Shown here in pieces: positions 26,328-33,961 of a DNA stretch of 34,097 nucleotides; the stretch's first letter is position 1; every line of letters starts with the position of its first letter. The stretch is taken from positions 1 through 34,097 of the forward strand of contig DEIV01000111.1 in NCBI GenBank assembly GCA_002352665.1. Direction: 5' to 3'. A program made the position numbers and the translations under genes. The stretch comes from Flavobacteriaceae bacterium UBA2765. GTDB taxonomy: Bacteria > Bacteroidota > Bacteroidia > Flavobacteriales > Flavobacteriaceae. Under the pieces are notes generated by a model. It searched no databases. It was not told the origin of the DNA and saw only the letters and a program-made list of their open reading frames with translations.

Positions 26328-26557
26328 TGGTTGTTATAACACTTCAAAGAGCCAAATGTATTGGTTGCAATTATTGTGTAGAATTTGCTCCTGAACAATT
26401 TAGAATGTCTAAAAAAGATGGAAAATCCGTATTGTTACATAGCAAAGAAAAAAAAGGTTTTTTTACGTTGAAATCTCCAGATGATACTATTCTGAAAAAT
26501 AACATGAAGGCAAAAGAAGCTTGTCCTGTAAAAATTATTTCCGTTAAGCAGAAGTAA
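26327..26557 (+). CDS. single-cluster 4Fe-4S ferredoxin
   Basis: The 76-residue protein has CIGCNYC (C11, C14, C17) and a lone distal EACPV (C66), the classic ligands for one 4Fe-4S cluster. A typical insert separates the two parts. The ATG overlaps the trhP stop (TAATG), so it is co-translated with TrhP and is a good candidate to supply electrons or assist the TrhP iron-sulfur step. I infer the partnership from the overlap; family members serve many partners. Confidence 0.88.
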   Translation: MVVITLQRAKCIGCNYCVEFAPEQFRMSKKDGKSVLLHSKEKKGFFTLKSPDDTILKNNMKAKEACPVKIISVKQK

Positions 26558-26563
26558 TTTATA

Positions 26564-26752
26564 TTATTTGTGCAAGATAAAAGTGAGTATGGCAAATAAA
26601 CCAATTACAAAAATAATACTTATACCAACTATCCATACCTTTTTATAGTATAGTTGATGTAACTTTAGATCTTTTCTGTAGCTCCAAATTATAATTAGGA
26701 TAAAAGCTATGGCAAATATGAGTCCAAATATTTTCTGACCAGTACTAAACAT
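26564..26752 (-). CDS. small two-helix membrane protein
   Basis: The 62-residue product has two membrane helices (about residues 8-24 and 40-59) and a basic connecting loop (RKDLKLHQLYYKK). It starts at an ATG and lies convergently 6 nt from the ferredoxin stop. Short conserved two-helix proteins like this are common in Flavobacteriia with no known function. Confidence 0.6.
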   Translation of the reverse strand: MFSTGQKIFGLIFAIAFILIIIWSYRKDLKLHQLYYKKVWIVGISIIFVIGLFAILTFILHK

Positions 26753-26811
26753 ATTTCCTTTATATTTATAGGCGTAAAAATAATTTTTTTTATGGACAAA
26801 ACCTTAATTAT

Positions 26812-27534
26812 ATGAGTAAAAATGCGGTTGTCTTTGGAGCAACATCAGGTATAGGTAAAGAATTGGCCATATTATTAGTGAATGATGGTTATACCGTTGC
26901 AATAACGGGTAGGAGAGCGGAAAAGTTAGCAGAATTAAAAGCCACTAATCCAGATAAATATATATCAAAACAACATGATGCTACAGATGTAAAGGCAACT
27001 GATGTTGTTTTTCAGGAAGTCATTGAAGAAATGGGTACGATAGATTTAGTAGTGTATAGCTCAGGGGTTGGTGGTCCTAATTATGATTTAGAATGGGAAA
27101 AAGAAGTGCCAACAATTGCTACAAATGTGACCGGAGCGGTTAAGGTTTTCGGCTTGGCTTATAATTTATTTAAAGAACAAGGACATGGACATTTGGTAGG
27201 TATTTCATCTATTGCAGGCGTTAGAGGGAATAGACATGTGCCTTGTTATTTTGCGTCAAAAGCTTTTATGAATAGTTATTTAGAATCATTGTGGATGAAA
27301 GCACAGCGTACAAAAAAGGCTAAAATTTATGTAACTGATATCGTTCCAGGCTTTGTTGAAACTAAAATGGCAACAGGTGATACTTTTTGGAAAGCACCCT
27401 TAGACAAGGCCGCCAAACAAGTATTTTCAGCTATACAACGAAAAAAGAAAAAAGCATATATTACTAAGAGATGGAGGTTGGTAGCCATTTTAGTTAGAAT
27501 TGCTCCTGCCAAAATAGTAATGAAGTATTTATAA
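26812..27534 (+). CDS. short-chain dehydrogenase/reductase (SDR)
   Basis: The 240-residue protein is a classical SDR: the NAD(P)-binding GATSGIG at residues 9-15, the conserved SSGVG region, a catalytic S133 and Y146-x-x-x-K150 (YFASK). The R34-R35 after the second strand (ITGRRAEKL) favours NADP. The substrate cannot be read from sequence. Gene position, next to a MazG-like enzyme, gives no further clue. Confidence 0.93.
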   Translation: MSKNAVVFGATSGIGKELAILLVNDGYTVAITGRRAEKLAELKATNPDKYISKQHDATDVKATDVVFQEVIEEMGTIDLVVYSSGVGGPNYDLEWEKEVPTIATNVTGAVKVFGLAYNLFKEQGHGHLVGISSIAGVRGNRHVPCYFASKAFMNSYLESLWMKAQRTKKAKIYVTDIVPGFVETKMATGDTFWKAPLDKAAKQVFSAIQRKKKKAYITKRWRLVAILVRIAPAKIVMKYL

Positions 27535-27604
27535 TATTAAGTAAGCTCGATTGTCCTGCTTAAGCTGGAGGTATCTAAAATAAGTCTTAAAGTAAAATTT
27601 AAAC

Positions 27605-27991
27605 ATGAAAAATAAAATAAAAGCAGTACAAGAATTTCATACGGCCTTTGGTTTAGGGTTTAAAGAATCACCAACATCTAATTTGTCTGAAAAAAAATTA
27701 CAATTGCGTTTTGATTTGATGAAAGAAGAAAATGAAGAGTATTTAGAAGCAGCACAAAATAATGATTTAATTGAAGTAGCCGATGCTTTGGGTGATATGT
27801 TGTATATACTATGTGGCACCATTATAGAACATGGTATGCAACATAAAATTGAAGAAGTCTTTAATGAAATACAAAGGAGTAATATGAGTAAATTAGGAGC
27901 AGATGGTAAGCCTATTTATCGTGAAGATGGTAAAGTATTGAAAGGTCCAAATTACTTTAGGCCAAATATTGCCAATATTTTGGATAAATGA
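27605..27991 (+). CDS. MazG-like / phosphoribosyl-ATP pyrophosphohydrolase family protein
   Basis: The 128-residue all-helical protein has the EEENEEYLEA and DALGDMLY motifs (ExxE and ExxD) that bind magnesium in the MazG/HisE all-alpha nucleotide pyrophosphatases. HIS genes are not nearby and the C-terminus NMSKLGADGKPIYREDGKV is typical of the separate NTP pyrophosphohydrolase group, so a nucleotide-cleaning or tRNA/antitoxin-like housekeeping role is likelier than histidine synthesis. The gene has its own gap from the SDR and a hairpin after it. Confidence 0.8.
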   Translation: MKNKIKAVQEFHTAFGLGFKESPTSNLSEKKLQLRFDLMKEENEEYLEAAQNNDLIEVADALGDMLYILCGTIIEHGMQHKIEEVFNEIQRSNMSKLGADGKPIYREDGKVLKGPNYFRPNIANILDK

Positions 27992-28013
27992 TTTGAAACA
28001 TTTAAACTAAAAT

Positions 28014-28041
28014 CAGCATTCCTACCTTGACAGGAATGCTG
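28014..28041. repeat. perfect hairpin between convergent genes
   Basis: CAGCATTCCT, an 8-nt loop ACCTTGAC, AGGAATGCTG: a perfect 10-bp stem at 28014-28041. It is followed on the minus strand by ATTTTAGTTT, so it could end ilvE weakly. It sits between the MazG-like gene and ilvE and resembles a dispersed palindrome of the form TTCCT...AGGAA. Confidence 0.65.
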
Positions 28042-28045
28042 GATG

Positions 28046-29113
28046 TTACACTTTATATCTCCATCCAAATTTATCTTCGGCTCGGTTATATTGAATATCT
28101 GTGATGCGTTTTTTAAAACGAGCAGCATAGCTATTTTCTACTTCAGGTAAGTCATAATCATTATCTCTATGCCCAAATCCTGAAATAGGAGAAATTACCG
28201 CTGCCGTACCCGCTCCAAACATTTCTTTTAGAGTACCATTTTTTGAGGCTTCAATCAATTCAATTACTTTAATTTTTCTTACTTCAACAGGAATACCTTC
28301 ATCTTCAGCTACTGCAATAACACTTTTACGAGTAATACCATCTAAGATCCTATCGCTTATTGGTGCAGTCAATAAAGTATCCCCAATTCTTACAAAAATA
28401 TTCATAGCACCAGCTTCTTCAATATATTCATGAGTATTGTCATCAGTCCAAATTACTTGTTGGTATCCTTTTTCTTTAGCCAATTGTGTTGGATAAAACT
28501 GACCAGCATAATTTCCACCGGCTTTGGCAAATCCCACACCACCATTTGCAGAGCGAGAATATTGTTCTTCTATGAGTACTTTTACTTTACCCGAAAAATA
28601 CGGACCGGAAGGGGAACAAGCAATTACAAACTTATAGGCATCAGCTGGCGAGGCATGAAAACCATTTCCTGTAGCAAATACAAAAGGCCTTATGTATAAA
28701 GAACTACCTTCGGTTTGCGGAATCCAATCACTATCAATTTTTAATAGTGTTTTTAATCCATCCATAAAATAATCTTCAGGAAAAGCAGGCATAGCTAACC
28801 TTTCTGAAGAAATATTGATACGTTTCTGATTTTCCAAAGGTCTAAATAACCAAATTTGATCTTGTTCATCTTTATAGGCTTTCATCCCTTCAAAAACCGA
28901 TTGACCATAATGAAAAATTTTGGAAGATGGGTCTAAACTAATATTTTGATAGGGTATAATTTCTGGTTGTTGCCATTTGCCATCTTTATAATCACAAACA
29001 AACATATGGTCTGAACATATTTGACCAAATGGCAAATTATTAAAATCAACCTGAGAAATTTTAGATTGTTTAGCTTTTTCAATAGCTATTTGGGTTAAGA
29101 TTTCTGCACTCAT
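28046..29113 (-). CDS. ilvE: branched-chain amino acid aminotransferase
   Basis: PLP enzyme of fold type IV that makes valine, leucine and isoleucine from their 2-oxoacids and glutamate. With the ATG at 29113 the protein has 355 residues. The PLP lysine is K197 in FAKAGGNYAGQF, and the class-IV signature EYIEEAGAMNIFVR is present. The open frame continues a few codons further to 29134, but the ATG at 29113 matches the family start. It is transcribed alone, divergent from the DUF4920 operon. Confidence 0.96.
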   Translation of the reverse strand: MSAEILTQIAIEKAKQSKISQVDFNNLPFGQICSDHMFVCDYKDGKWQQPEIIPYQNISLDPSSKIFHYGQSVFEGMKAYKDEQDQIWLFRPLENQKRINISSERLAMPAFPEDYFMDGLKTLLKIDSDWIPQTEGSSLYIRPFVFATGNGFHASPADAYKFVIACSPSGPYFSGKVKVLIEEQYSRSANGGVGFAKAGGNYAGQFYPTQLAKEKGYQQVIWTDDNTHEYIEEAGAMNIFVRIGDTLLTAPISDRILDGITRKSVIAVAEDEGIPVEVRKIKVIELIEASKNGTLKEMFGAGTAAVISPISGFGHRDNDYDLPEVENSYAARFKKRITDIQYNRAEDKFGWRYKV

Positions 29114-29131
29114 AATGTGTATTTTATAGTA

Positions 29132-29139
29132 CAAAAATA
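29132..29139 (-). promoter_or_regulatory. -7 element of the ilvE promoter
   Basis: Minus strand reads TATTTTTG, an exact TAnnTTTG match, 19-26 nt before the ilvE ATG. No clear -33 element. Confidence 0.45.
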
Positions 29140-29149
29140 CATATTTAAA

Positions 29150-29176
29150 TTTGTTTCAGTAATTTTTTTACTTTTG
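29150..29176 (+). promoter_or_regulatory. promoter of the DUF4920-cyt-mnmD operon
   Basis: TTTG at 29150-29153 and TACTTTTG at 29169-29176; the spacing of 15 bp is shorter than the usual 17-23, so the -33 element is doubtful. A start near 29182 agrees with ATG at 29198 and rules out the longer frame from 29117. Confidence 0.45.
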
Positions 29177-29197
29177 TTATCTAAAATAATTATAATT

Positions 29198-29749
29198 ATG
29201 AGTTTTTTAAAATTGAATCAAATGGATTATGATATTAGTATCAAAATATTTAAGAAAATAATATTTACTGCATTGCTTTTTTTAATTTTGGTAGTTTCTT
29301 GTAAAGAAGTTCAAAAAAAGGATACAGAAACGGTAAAAGAAGAGATTGCCTATGCGTCTTTTGGAGAAAAAATTACGGCTGAAAATGTAATTTCAAAAGA
29401 AAAAATGGCAGATAAGTTTGATAACCTTAAAGATGGAGATACTATTCAAGTGAAATTTGCGTCAAATATTAATGAGGTTTGTAAATCAAAAGGTTGTTGG
29501 ATGAAATTAGATTTGGGAAGTAAAAAGGAATCTATGGTTCGTTTTAAAGATTATGGTTTTTTTGTACCATTAGATGCCGATAAAAAGGATGTTATCGTTA
29601 GTGGCAAAGCTTATGTAACGAGAACTTCTGTTGATGAATTAAAGCATTATGCCAAGGATGCCGGTAAAACAAATGAAGAAATAGCCGCTATAATTGAACC
29701 TAAATTTACGTATGCTTTTGAGGCTGAAGGGGTATTAATGAAAAAATAA
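29198..29749 (+). CDS. DUF4920 lipoprotein
   Basis: With the ATG at 29198 the protein has 183 residues and a lipoprotein signal ending LILVVSC (C35). The rest is the DUF4920 domain: INEVCKSKGCWMKLDLG, VRFKDYGFFVPLDAD and DELKHYAKDAGKTNEE. The Cys pair and Trp-Met pattern are conserved in the family. Function is unknown; a role in periplasmic metal or redox binding is suggested by the CxxxGCWM motif. It opens an operon and overlaps the next gene by TAATG. Confidence 0.85.
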   Translation: MSFLKLNQMDYDISIKIFKKIIFTALLFLILVVSCKEVQKKDTETVKEEIAYASFGEKITAENVISKEKMADKFDNLKDGDTIQVKFASNINEVCKSKGCWMKLDLGSKKESMVRFKDYGFFVPLDADKKDVIVSGKAYVTRTSVDELKHYAKDAGKTNEEIAAIIEPKFTYAFEAEGVLMKK

Positions 29750-30171
29750 TGTATAGATTAGTACTCTTACTTATTCTTATTTTATTACCATCGTGTAATT
29801 CAAATCCTAATAAGGAAAAACTTGAAGATCAAATGTTGATGTATGAACCATCTGAAATGGCATTGTTGATGCGTAGCATGTATGAGGTCAATAAGGATGT
29901 AAGAATTAAAGTGATAAATAAGGATAGTATTTTACCTTTTCCGAAAGATTTTTTGAATATTCATTCTGCTGTTCTTACTGACCCTTCTGAACGTAATGCA
30001 GAATTTGACAGCCTGGCTAAACAATTTATTTATTTTCAAGAGAAAATTTATGGATTACCCTCTAGTACTACTATTGCGAATTTTAATAAATCTATAAATA
30101 CTTGTATTGCTTGCCATGAAACGAGATGTGTTGGGCCAATTCCTAAGATAAAAAAACTGTTAATTCACTAA
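29749..30171 (+). CDS. lipoprotein with C-terminal CxxCH haem-binding motif (cytochrome c-like)
   Basis: The 140-residue product has a lipoprotein signal ending ILLPSC (C16) and a helical body (four helices by eye) that ends in a single CIACH motif (C119, C122, H123), followed by one more cysteine, C127. Class II cytochromes c have exactly this layout, a four-helix bundle with CxxCH near the C-terminus. It likely carries covalent haem in the periplasm, but identity to cytochrome c' is not assured. It overlaps DUF4920 (TAATG) and lies 2 nt before mnmD. Confidence 0.7.
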   Translation: MYRLVLLLILILLPSCNSNPNKEKLEDQMLMYEPSEMALLMRSMYEVNKDVRIKVINKDSILPFPKDFLNIHSAVLTDPSERNAEFDSLAKQFIYFQEKIYGLPSSTTIANFNKSINTCIACHETRCVGPIPKIKKLLIH

Positions 30172-30173
30172 TT

Positions 30174-30836
30174 TTGAAAAGAGAAATTTTGATTACTGCT
30201 GATGGTTCATCAACTATTCATTTACCGGAATGGGATGAACATTATCATTCTAAGCATGGCGCTATACAGGAGGCCTATCATGTATTTATAAATAATGGAT
30301 TATATCAATTTAAAAAAGCCAATAAGATTAGCATTTTAGAAATTGGTTTTGGTACAGGTTTAAATGCTTTTATTACTTATTTAGAAGCTAAAAAATTACA
30401 GTTAAATATTGACTATACAGGAGTTGAAGCTTATCCTGTTGTGCCAGAGGAGATTCAGAAATTAAATTATGTGGCCAGACTTAATGTAGTTAATGAGCAA
30501 GCGGTTTTTGAAAAAATGCATTCATTATCGTGGAGTAAAAAACATACCTTTGCAGTAAGATTTTCTTTGACTAAAAAAGAACAATTTTTTGATAAGATAG
30601 ATGATGTAAATAAATATGATTTAATTTATTTTGATGCATTTGGAGCTAGGGTCCAACCAGAATTATGGACAGTAGAAATTTTCAATATTATGTATAAAGC
30701 CTTAAGAAAAGATGGTGTTTTAGTAACTTATTCGGCAAAAGGTAGTGTAAGACGAGCAATGCAAGAAGTTGGATTTATAGTTGAAAGATTACCGGGACCA
30801 CCGGGAAAACGTGAAATGTTAAGAGGAAAGAAGTAA
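30174..30836 (+). CDS. mnmD: tRNA (mnm5s2U34)-methyltransferase, MnmC methyltransferase domain (MnmD)
   Basis: The 220-residue protein is the methyltransferase half of MnmC as a stand-alone enzyme. It has the SAM motif ILEIGFGTGLNAF (residues 54-66), the early signature HYHSKHGAIQEAYHVF, and YFDAFGARVQPELW. It makes mnm5U from nm5U at tRNA position 34 and lacks the FAD oxidase domain found in E. coli MnmC. The start is a TTG at 30174: no ATG or GTG lies in frame nearby and the family N-terminus (MKREIxITADGS) begins there. It forms an operon with DUF4920 and the CxxCH lipoprotein. Confidence 0.92.
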   Translation: MKREILITADGSSTIHLPEWDEHYHSKHGAIQEAYHVFINNGLYQFKKANKISILEIGFGTGLNAFITYLEAKKLQLNIDYTGVEAYPVVPEEIQKLNYVARLNVVNEQAVFEKMHSLSWSKKHTFAVRFSLTKKEQFFDKIDDVNKYDLIYFDAFGARVQPELWTVEIFNIMYKALRKDGVLVTYSAKGSVRRAMQEVGFIVERLPGPPGKREMLRGKK

Positions 30837-30902
30837 TTTACTGCGGATAATTATAAATAGTTTAAAAAAAGTGCAATCTTTGAACCATTTAATAGACAAA
30901 TA

Positions 30903-31517
30903 ATGGATTTTATATTAGGTATAATTGTAGGCGTTTTATTTTTAGGTATCATCGTATTTATTTATAGAAAGAGATTTTCTAAGCATAAAACTGAAGAACA
31001 ATCTGTTGTACTTTTAGAAAAAATTAGAAATGTATCTAAAATGATTACTGTAGAAGGCGACTTTTCTGAAATTATGCATTTTGAGGATGTAAAAGATGTG
31101 TTTTTAAATTTAATTACCAGTAAAAAGAAAGCTATTGTTCTAGCCAATGCTAAAGTGTTTATTGGTTTTGATATGAAAAAAATAAAATTACAATCAAACC
31201 CTAACAATAAAACGTTGGTTTTAGAATATTTTCCAGATCCTGAAATTCTGGGGATAGAAACTGACATTCAATATTACGATGTTAAACATGGCTTCTTTAA
31301 TAAATTTGCAGCTGTAGATTTAGGCGAACTTAATAAAAAAGTTAAGATAAATATTGAAGAAAAAATTCCAGATAGCGAATTGTTACTATCTGCAAAATCA
31401 AAAGCTTTAGATACCGTTAAAATTATTGAACAAATGGTGAGTACGTTTGGTTGGAAATTAAACTATAATGATATAGCGTTTAAAGATACAATTAAGCTTA
31501 AAGAGAAAAATAAATAA
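30903..31517 (+). CDS. DUF4230 membrane-anchored protein
   Basis: The 204-residue product has an N-terminal membrane helix (residues 2-20) and an extracytoplasmic DUF4230 domain: VVLLEKIRNVSKMITVEGDFSE, KKKAIVLANAKVFIGFDMKKI, and a terminal helix DTVKIIEQMVSTFGW. The family is widespread and uncharacterised. It follows mnmD by 66 nt and may share its transcript. Confidence 0.88.
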   Translation: MDFILGIIVGVLFLGIIVFIYRKRFSKHKTEEQSVVLLEKIRNVSKMITVEGDFSEIMHFEDVKDVFLNLITSKKKAIVLANAKVFIGFDMKKIKLQSNPNNKTLVLEYFPDPEILGIETDIQYYDVKHGFFNKFAAVDLGELNKKVKINIEEKIPDSELLLSAKSKALDTVKIIEQMVSTFGWKLNYNDIAFKDTIKLKEKNK

Positions 31518-31607
31518 TTTTACAACAATAAATTTTATAACAATCACAAAATCAGTATTATAACAACATTTGTATTTAATTTTTATAAAACCTACCCCTA
31601 GTTTTTA

Positions 31608-31636
31608 TTTGTGTTAAAATTTATTTGTTAAATTTG
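31608..31636 (+). promoter_or_regulatory. promoter of the PD40-OmpA gene
   Basis: TTTG at 31608-31611, 17 bp, TAAATTTG at 31629-31636. Both elements match. This predicts a leader of about 95 nt before the ATG at 31739. Confidence 0.5.
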
Positions 31637-31738
31637 TTTTTTATAATCTTAAACTTTTTAGATAATATCCCCTAAAAACCAGAGATTTAGTTTGTGAATT
31701 TTGCTAATATTAAAATTTATATTGAATAAATAAAAGTT

Positions 31739-33394
31739 ATGAAAAAAATTATTACCCTTAGTTTATTTTTATGCACCATGATGTTGGTGGCACAATCTAC
31801 ACCCGGTAAACATAGTATCAGGCTATTAGATGTAAATACCAAATATTCAGATTTTGGTGTAAACTTTTTTGGACCAAATAAAGTTGTTTTTGCTTCTCCT
31901 ACTGAAAAAGTGGCTATAATTAGAAGAAATTGGGATGGTAACGACCAACCTTATTTAGATTTGTTTATTGGTGATATTGATAGTACCGGACAAATTATTA
32001 ATAAAAGAAGTTTACTTGGTGATGTAAATAGAAAACAACATGAGGCTTCAGTTACATTTACTAAAGATCTAAAAACTGTTTATTTTACGGCAAACAATTA
32101 TAATGCTAAAGATAAATCAATTAAAAGTTCTAAAGGGTTTGATAATATTCAGTTGTATAAAGCGGCTGTAAATGCGGAAGGAGAATGGACAAATGTTGAA
32201 AAATTACCATTTAATGATAATGAATTTCAAACAGGACTACCTACCCTTAGTAATGATGAGACTAAATTATATTTTGTTTCGGATAGACCAGGTACGCTTG
32301 GTAAAACCGATATTTTTGTAGTAGATATTAATAAAGACGGAACGTATAGTGAGCCTAAAAATTTAGGTCCAAAAATAAATACAGAAGAAAGAGAAATGTT
32401 TCCTCATATTGATGAGGATAATATTTTATATTTTTCTTCTAACGGGCATGAGGGTTATGGTAATTTAGACATTTTTGCAAGTAAGATTTATGACAATTCA
32501 GAATCTACTCCTATAAATCTAGGGGAACCTCTAAACAGCCCTAAGGATGATTTTGCTTATATTTTGAGAGATGAACATGAGGGTTATGTTTCTTCAAACA
32601 GAAAAGAAGGTAAAGGAGATGATGATATTTATTCTTTTAAAGTTGATGAAAAACTATTTATAGAATGTTTGCAAACGGTAAAAGGTATTGTTAGAAATAT
32701 AGAAACTCAAGAGTTATTACCTGGAGCTCTAGTTGCTATTTTAGATAGTGAAGGAAAACAATTACAAATTACAGCTGCAGATGAAATAGATGCAAGTTAT
32801 ACCTTTGACGTACCATGTGACAGTAAATATACTATAGTAGGTACAAATGATGGGTTTTTAAGAAAAGAGCAAGAAGTTAGTACAGTAAATGATATTGATG
32901 CTCCTGCTATAGAACAGAATTTAGAATTAGAACCTGAGTTTAAAACAGTAGGAGATGAAGTGTTAGTTAATATTAATGTTATTTATTTTGATTTTGATAA
33001 ATGGAATATTCGCCCGGATGCCGCTGAAGAATTAGACAAAGTTATAGAGGTTATGAATAAATATCCTCAAATGAAAATTCATGCTACGTCTCATACAGAT
33101 TCTAGAGGTAGAAAATCATACAATCAAAAATTATCTGAGCGTAGAGCAAAATCAACCATTGACTATTTAATTTCAAAAGGTATAGATGCCGGTCGATTGA
33201 CAAGTGAAGGTCTAGGAGAAACGAAATTGGTGAATAAATGTAGTGATGGAGTACGTTGTAGTGTGGCTAATCATCAATTAAATAGGCGTACCGAGTTTAA
33301 AGTAGCTCAAGAGAATAAAACAGAACCGAATGGAGAAGAAGTTATCGAAGAAACTGGTAACAAGGAAGGTACTGAAGAAGATTCTGGAAAATAA
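31739..33394 (+). CDS. outer membrane OmpA-family protein with PD40 beta-propeller
   Basis: The 551-residue protein has a signal peptide (residues 1-19), PD40-like propeller repeats (about 25-300; LYFVSDRPGTLGKTDIFV, LYFSSNGHEGYGNLDIFA, GYVSSNRKEGKGDDDIYSF), a carboxypeptidase-regulatory-like segment (about 315-395), and a C-terminal OmpA peptidoglycan-binding domain (about 410-530; IYFDFDKWNIRPDAAEELDK, HTDSRGRKSYNQKLSERRA). The tail is acidic and low-complexity. Relatives anchor the envelope or belong to gliding/type IX secretion loci, but no such genes are adjacent. A strong terminator follows. Confidence 0.93.
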   Translation: MKKIITLSLFLCTMMLVAQSTPGKHSIRLLDVNTKYSDFGVNFFGPNKVVFASPTEKVAIIRRNWDGNDQPYLDLFIGDIDSTGQIINKRSLLGDVNRKQHEASVTFTKDLKTVYFTANNYNAKDKSIKSSKGFDNIQLYKAAVNAEGEWTNVEKLPFNDNEFQTGLPTLSNDETKLYFVSDRPGTLGKTDIFVVDINKDGTYSEPKNLGPKINTEEREMFPHIDEDNILYFSSNGHEGYGNLDIFASKIYDNSESTPINLGEPLNSPKDDFAYILRDEHEGYVSSNRKEGKGDDDIYSFKVDEKLFIECLQTVKGIVRNIETQELLPGALVAILDSEGKQLQITAADEIDASYTFDVPCDSKYTIVGTNDGFLRKEQEVSTVNDIDAPAIEQNLELEPEFKTVGDEVLVNINVIYFDFDKWNIRPDAAEELDKVIEVMNKYPQMKIHATSHTDSRGRKSYNQKLSERRAKSTIDYLISKGIDAGRLTSEGLGETKLVNKCSDGVRCSVANHQLNRRTEFKVAQENKTEPNGEEVIEETGNKEGTEEDSGK

Positions 33395-33413
33395 ATTAAT
33401 TATTTTTAATTAT

Positions 33414-33445
33414 AAAAAAACCACTTTGAGAGAAGTGGTTTTTTT
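33414..33445 (+). terminator. rho-independent terminator of the PD40-OmpA gene
   Basis: AAAAAAACCACTT (33414-33426), loop TGAGAG, AAGTGGTTTTTTT (33433-33445). Confidence 0.9.
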
Positions 33446-33532
33446 ACTTTCTTCATCAAAATGCGTTTAAGATGTGCTTAAGTTTTTTGTTTCACATTGT
33501 TAATTGATTGAGATTTTTTAATTTTAAAATTT

Positions 33533-33605
33533 CGGGGTGTACCACGCTTTGGCGTGGCAGGACTTAGTCCGGTTTAAAGTGCCACGCTGGGGTGTGGAGA
33601 TCGGA
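33533..33605 (+). pseudogene. broken, rearranged tRNA-Pro copy
   Basis: Starts CGGGGTGTA like the intact tRNA at 33880, then carries a second anticodon-arm-like hairpin CCACGCTTTGGCGTGG (33542-33557, loop containing TTTGG), then CTTAGTCCGGTTTAAAGTG and the anticodon arm again (from 33563), ending at GATCGGA (33605). The T arm and 3' acceptor half are missing, so it cannot fold as a tRNA. Bases 33563-33605 match 33890-33933 of the intact gene with one substitution and one missing base. The extra hairpin looks like the anticodon arm of a UGG-type tRNA-Pro, so the remnant may be a mosaic of two proline tRNA genes. Confidence 0.85.
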
Positions 33606-33634
33606 CATAGTATCAGAAAAAAATTAAAGATGAT

Positions 33635-33889
33635 TTGGAAAGATATGAGGTATATATAATTTTTAGTATTTCCTCTAATCGATATTATATTGGGCAAACT
33701 AAAAATTTTGACGCTAGAATTATACGACATAATAAAGGTTTAGTGAAATCAACAAAACATGGAATACCATGGAAATTGATATTAAAGATTGAAGTTTTAT
33801 CAAGAAATGAAGCGGTTTTTCTAGAAAAGAAAATTAAAAAAAGAGGAGCTAAAAGATATTTAGAAGATAATAATTTATTCGGGGTGTAG
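33635..33889 (+). CDS. small GIY-YIG nuclease, 3' end inside tRNA-Pro
   Basis: The 84-residue protein is a minimal single-domain GIY-YIG endonuclease (UvrC/YhbQ-like): VYIIFS (Y7), YYIGQT (Y18-I19-G20), the arginine in FDARIIRHN (R28), and the metal-binding glutamate in VFLEKKIKK (E64) are all in place, so it could be active. The start is a TTG at 33635; no ATG fits the frame. The last codons and the TAG lie in the first bases of the intact tRNA-Pro (tRNA begins at 33880), so the protein ends FGV from tRNA sequence. It sits between a broken and an intact copy of that tRNA, as a mobile homing-type gene would. Confidence 0.8.
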   Translation: MERYEVYIIFSISSNRYYIGQTKNFDARIIRHNKGLVKSTKHGIPWKLILKIEVLSRNEAVFLEKKIKKRGAKRYLEDNNLFGV

Positions 33890-33955
33890 CTTAGTCCGGT
33901 TTAAAGTGCCACGCTGGGGGCGTGGAGATCGGAGGTTCGAATCCTCTCACCCCGA
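33880..33955 (+). tRNA. tRNA-Pro(GGG)
   Basis: Folds fully by eye in 76 nt: acceptor CGGGGTG/CACCCCG, D arm GCTT/AAGT, anticodon stem CCACG/CGTGG with loop CTGGGGG (anticodon GGG), five-base variable region AGATC, T arm GGAGG-TTCGAAT-CCTCT and discriminator A. C1-G72 with A73 is the proline identity pattern of bacteria. The CCA end is not encoded. The 5' end overlaps the stop of the GIY-YIG gene by 10 nt. A hairpin terminator follows at 33962. Confidence 0.95.
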
Positions 33956-33961
33956 CAAATC

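Noticed and set aside
27605..27991. Histidine biosynthesis HisE
   Set aside because: No other his gene is nearby and the C-terminal GADGKPIYREDGKV tail fits the separate MazG-like group.
30962..31267. Antisense 101-residue frame over the DUF4230 gene
   Set aside because: No independent evidence; the plus strand encodes the conserved domain.
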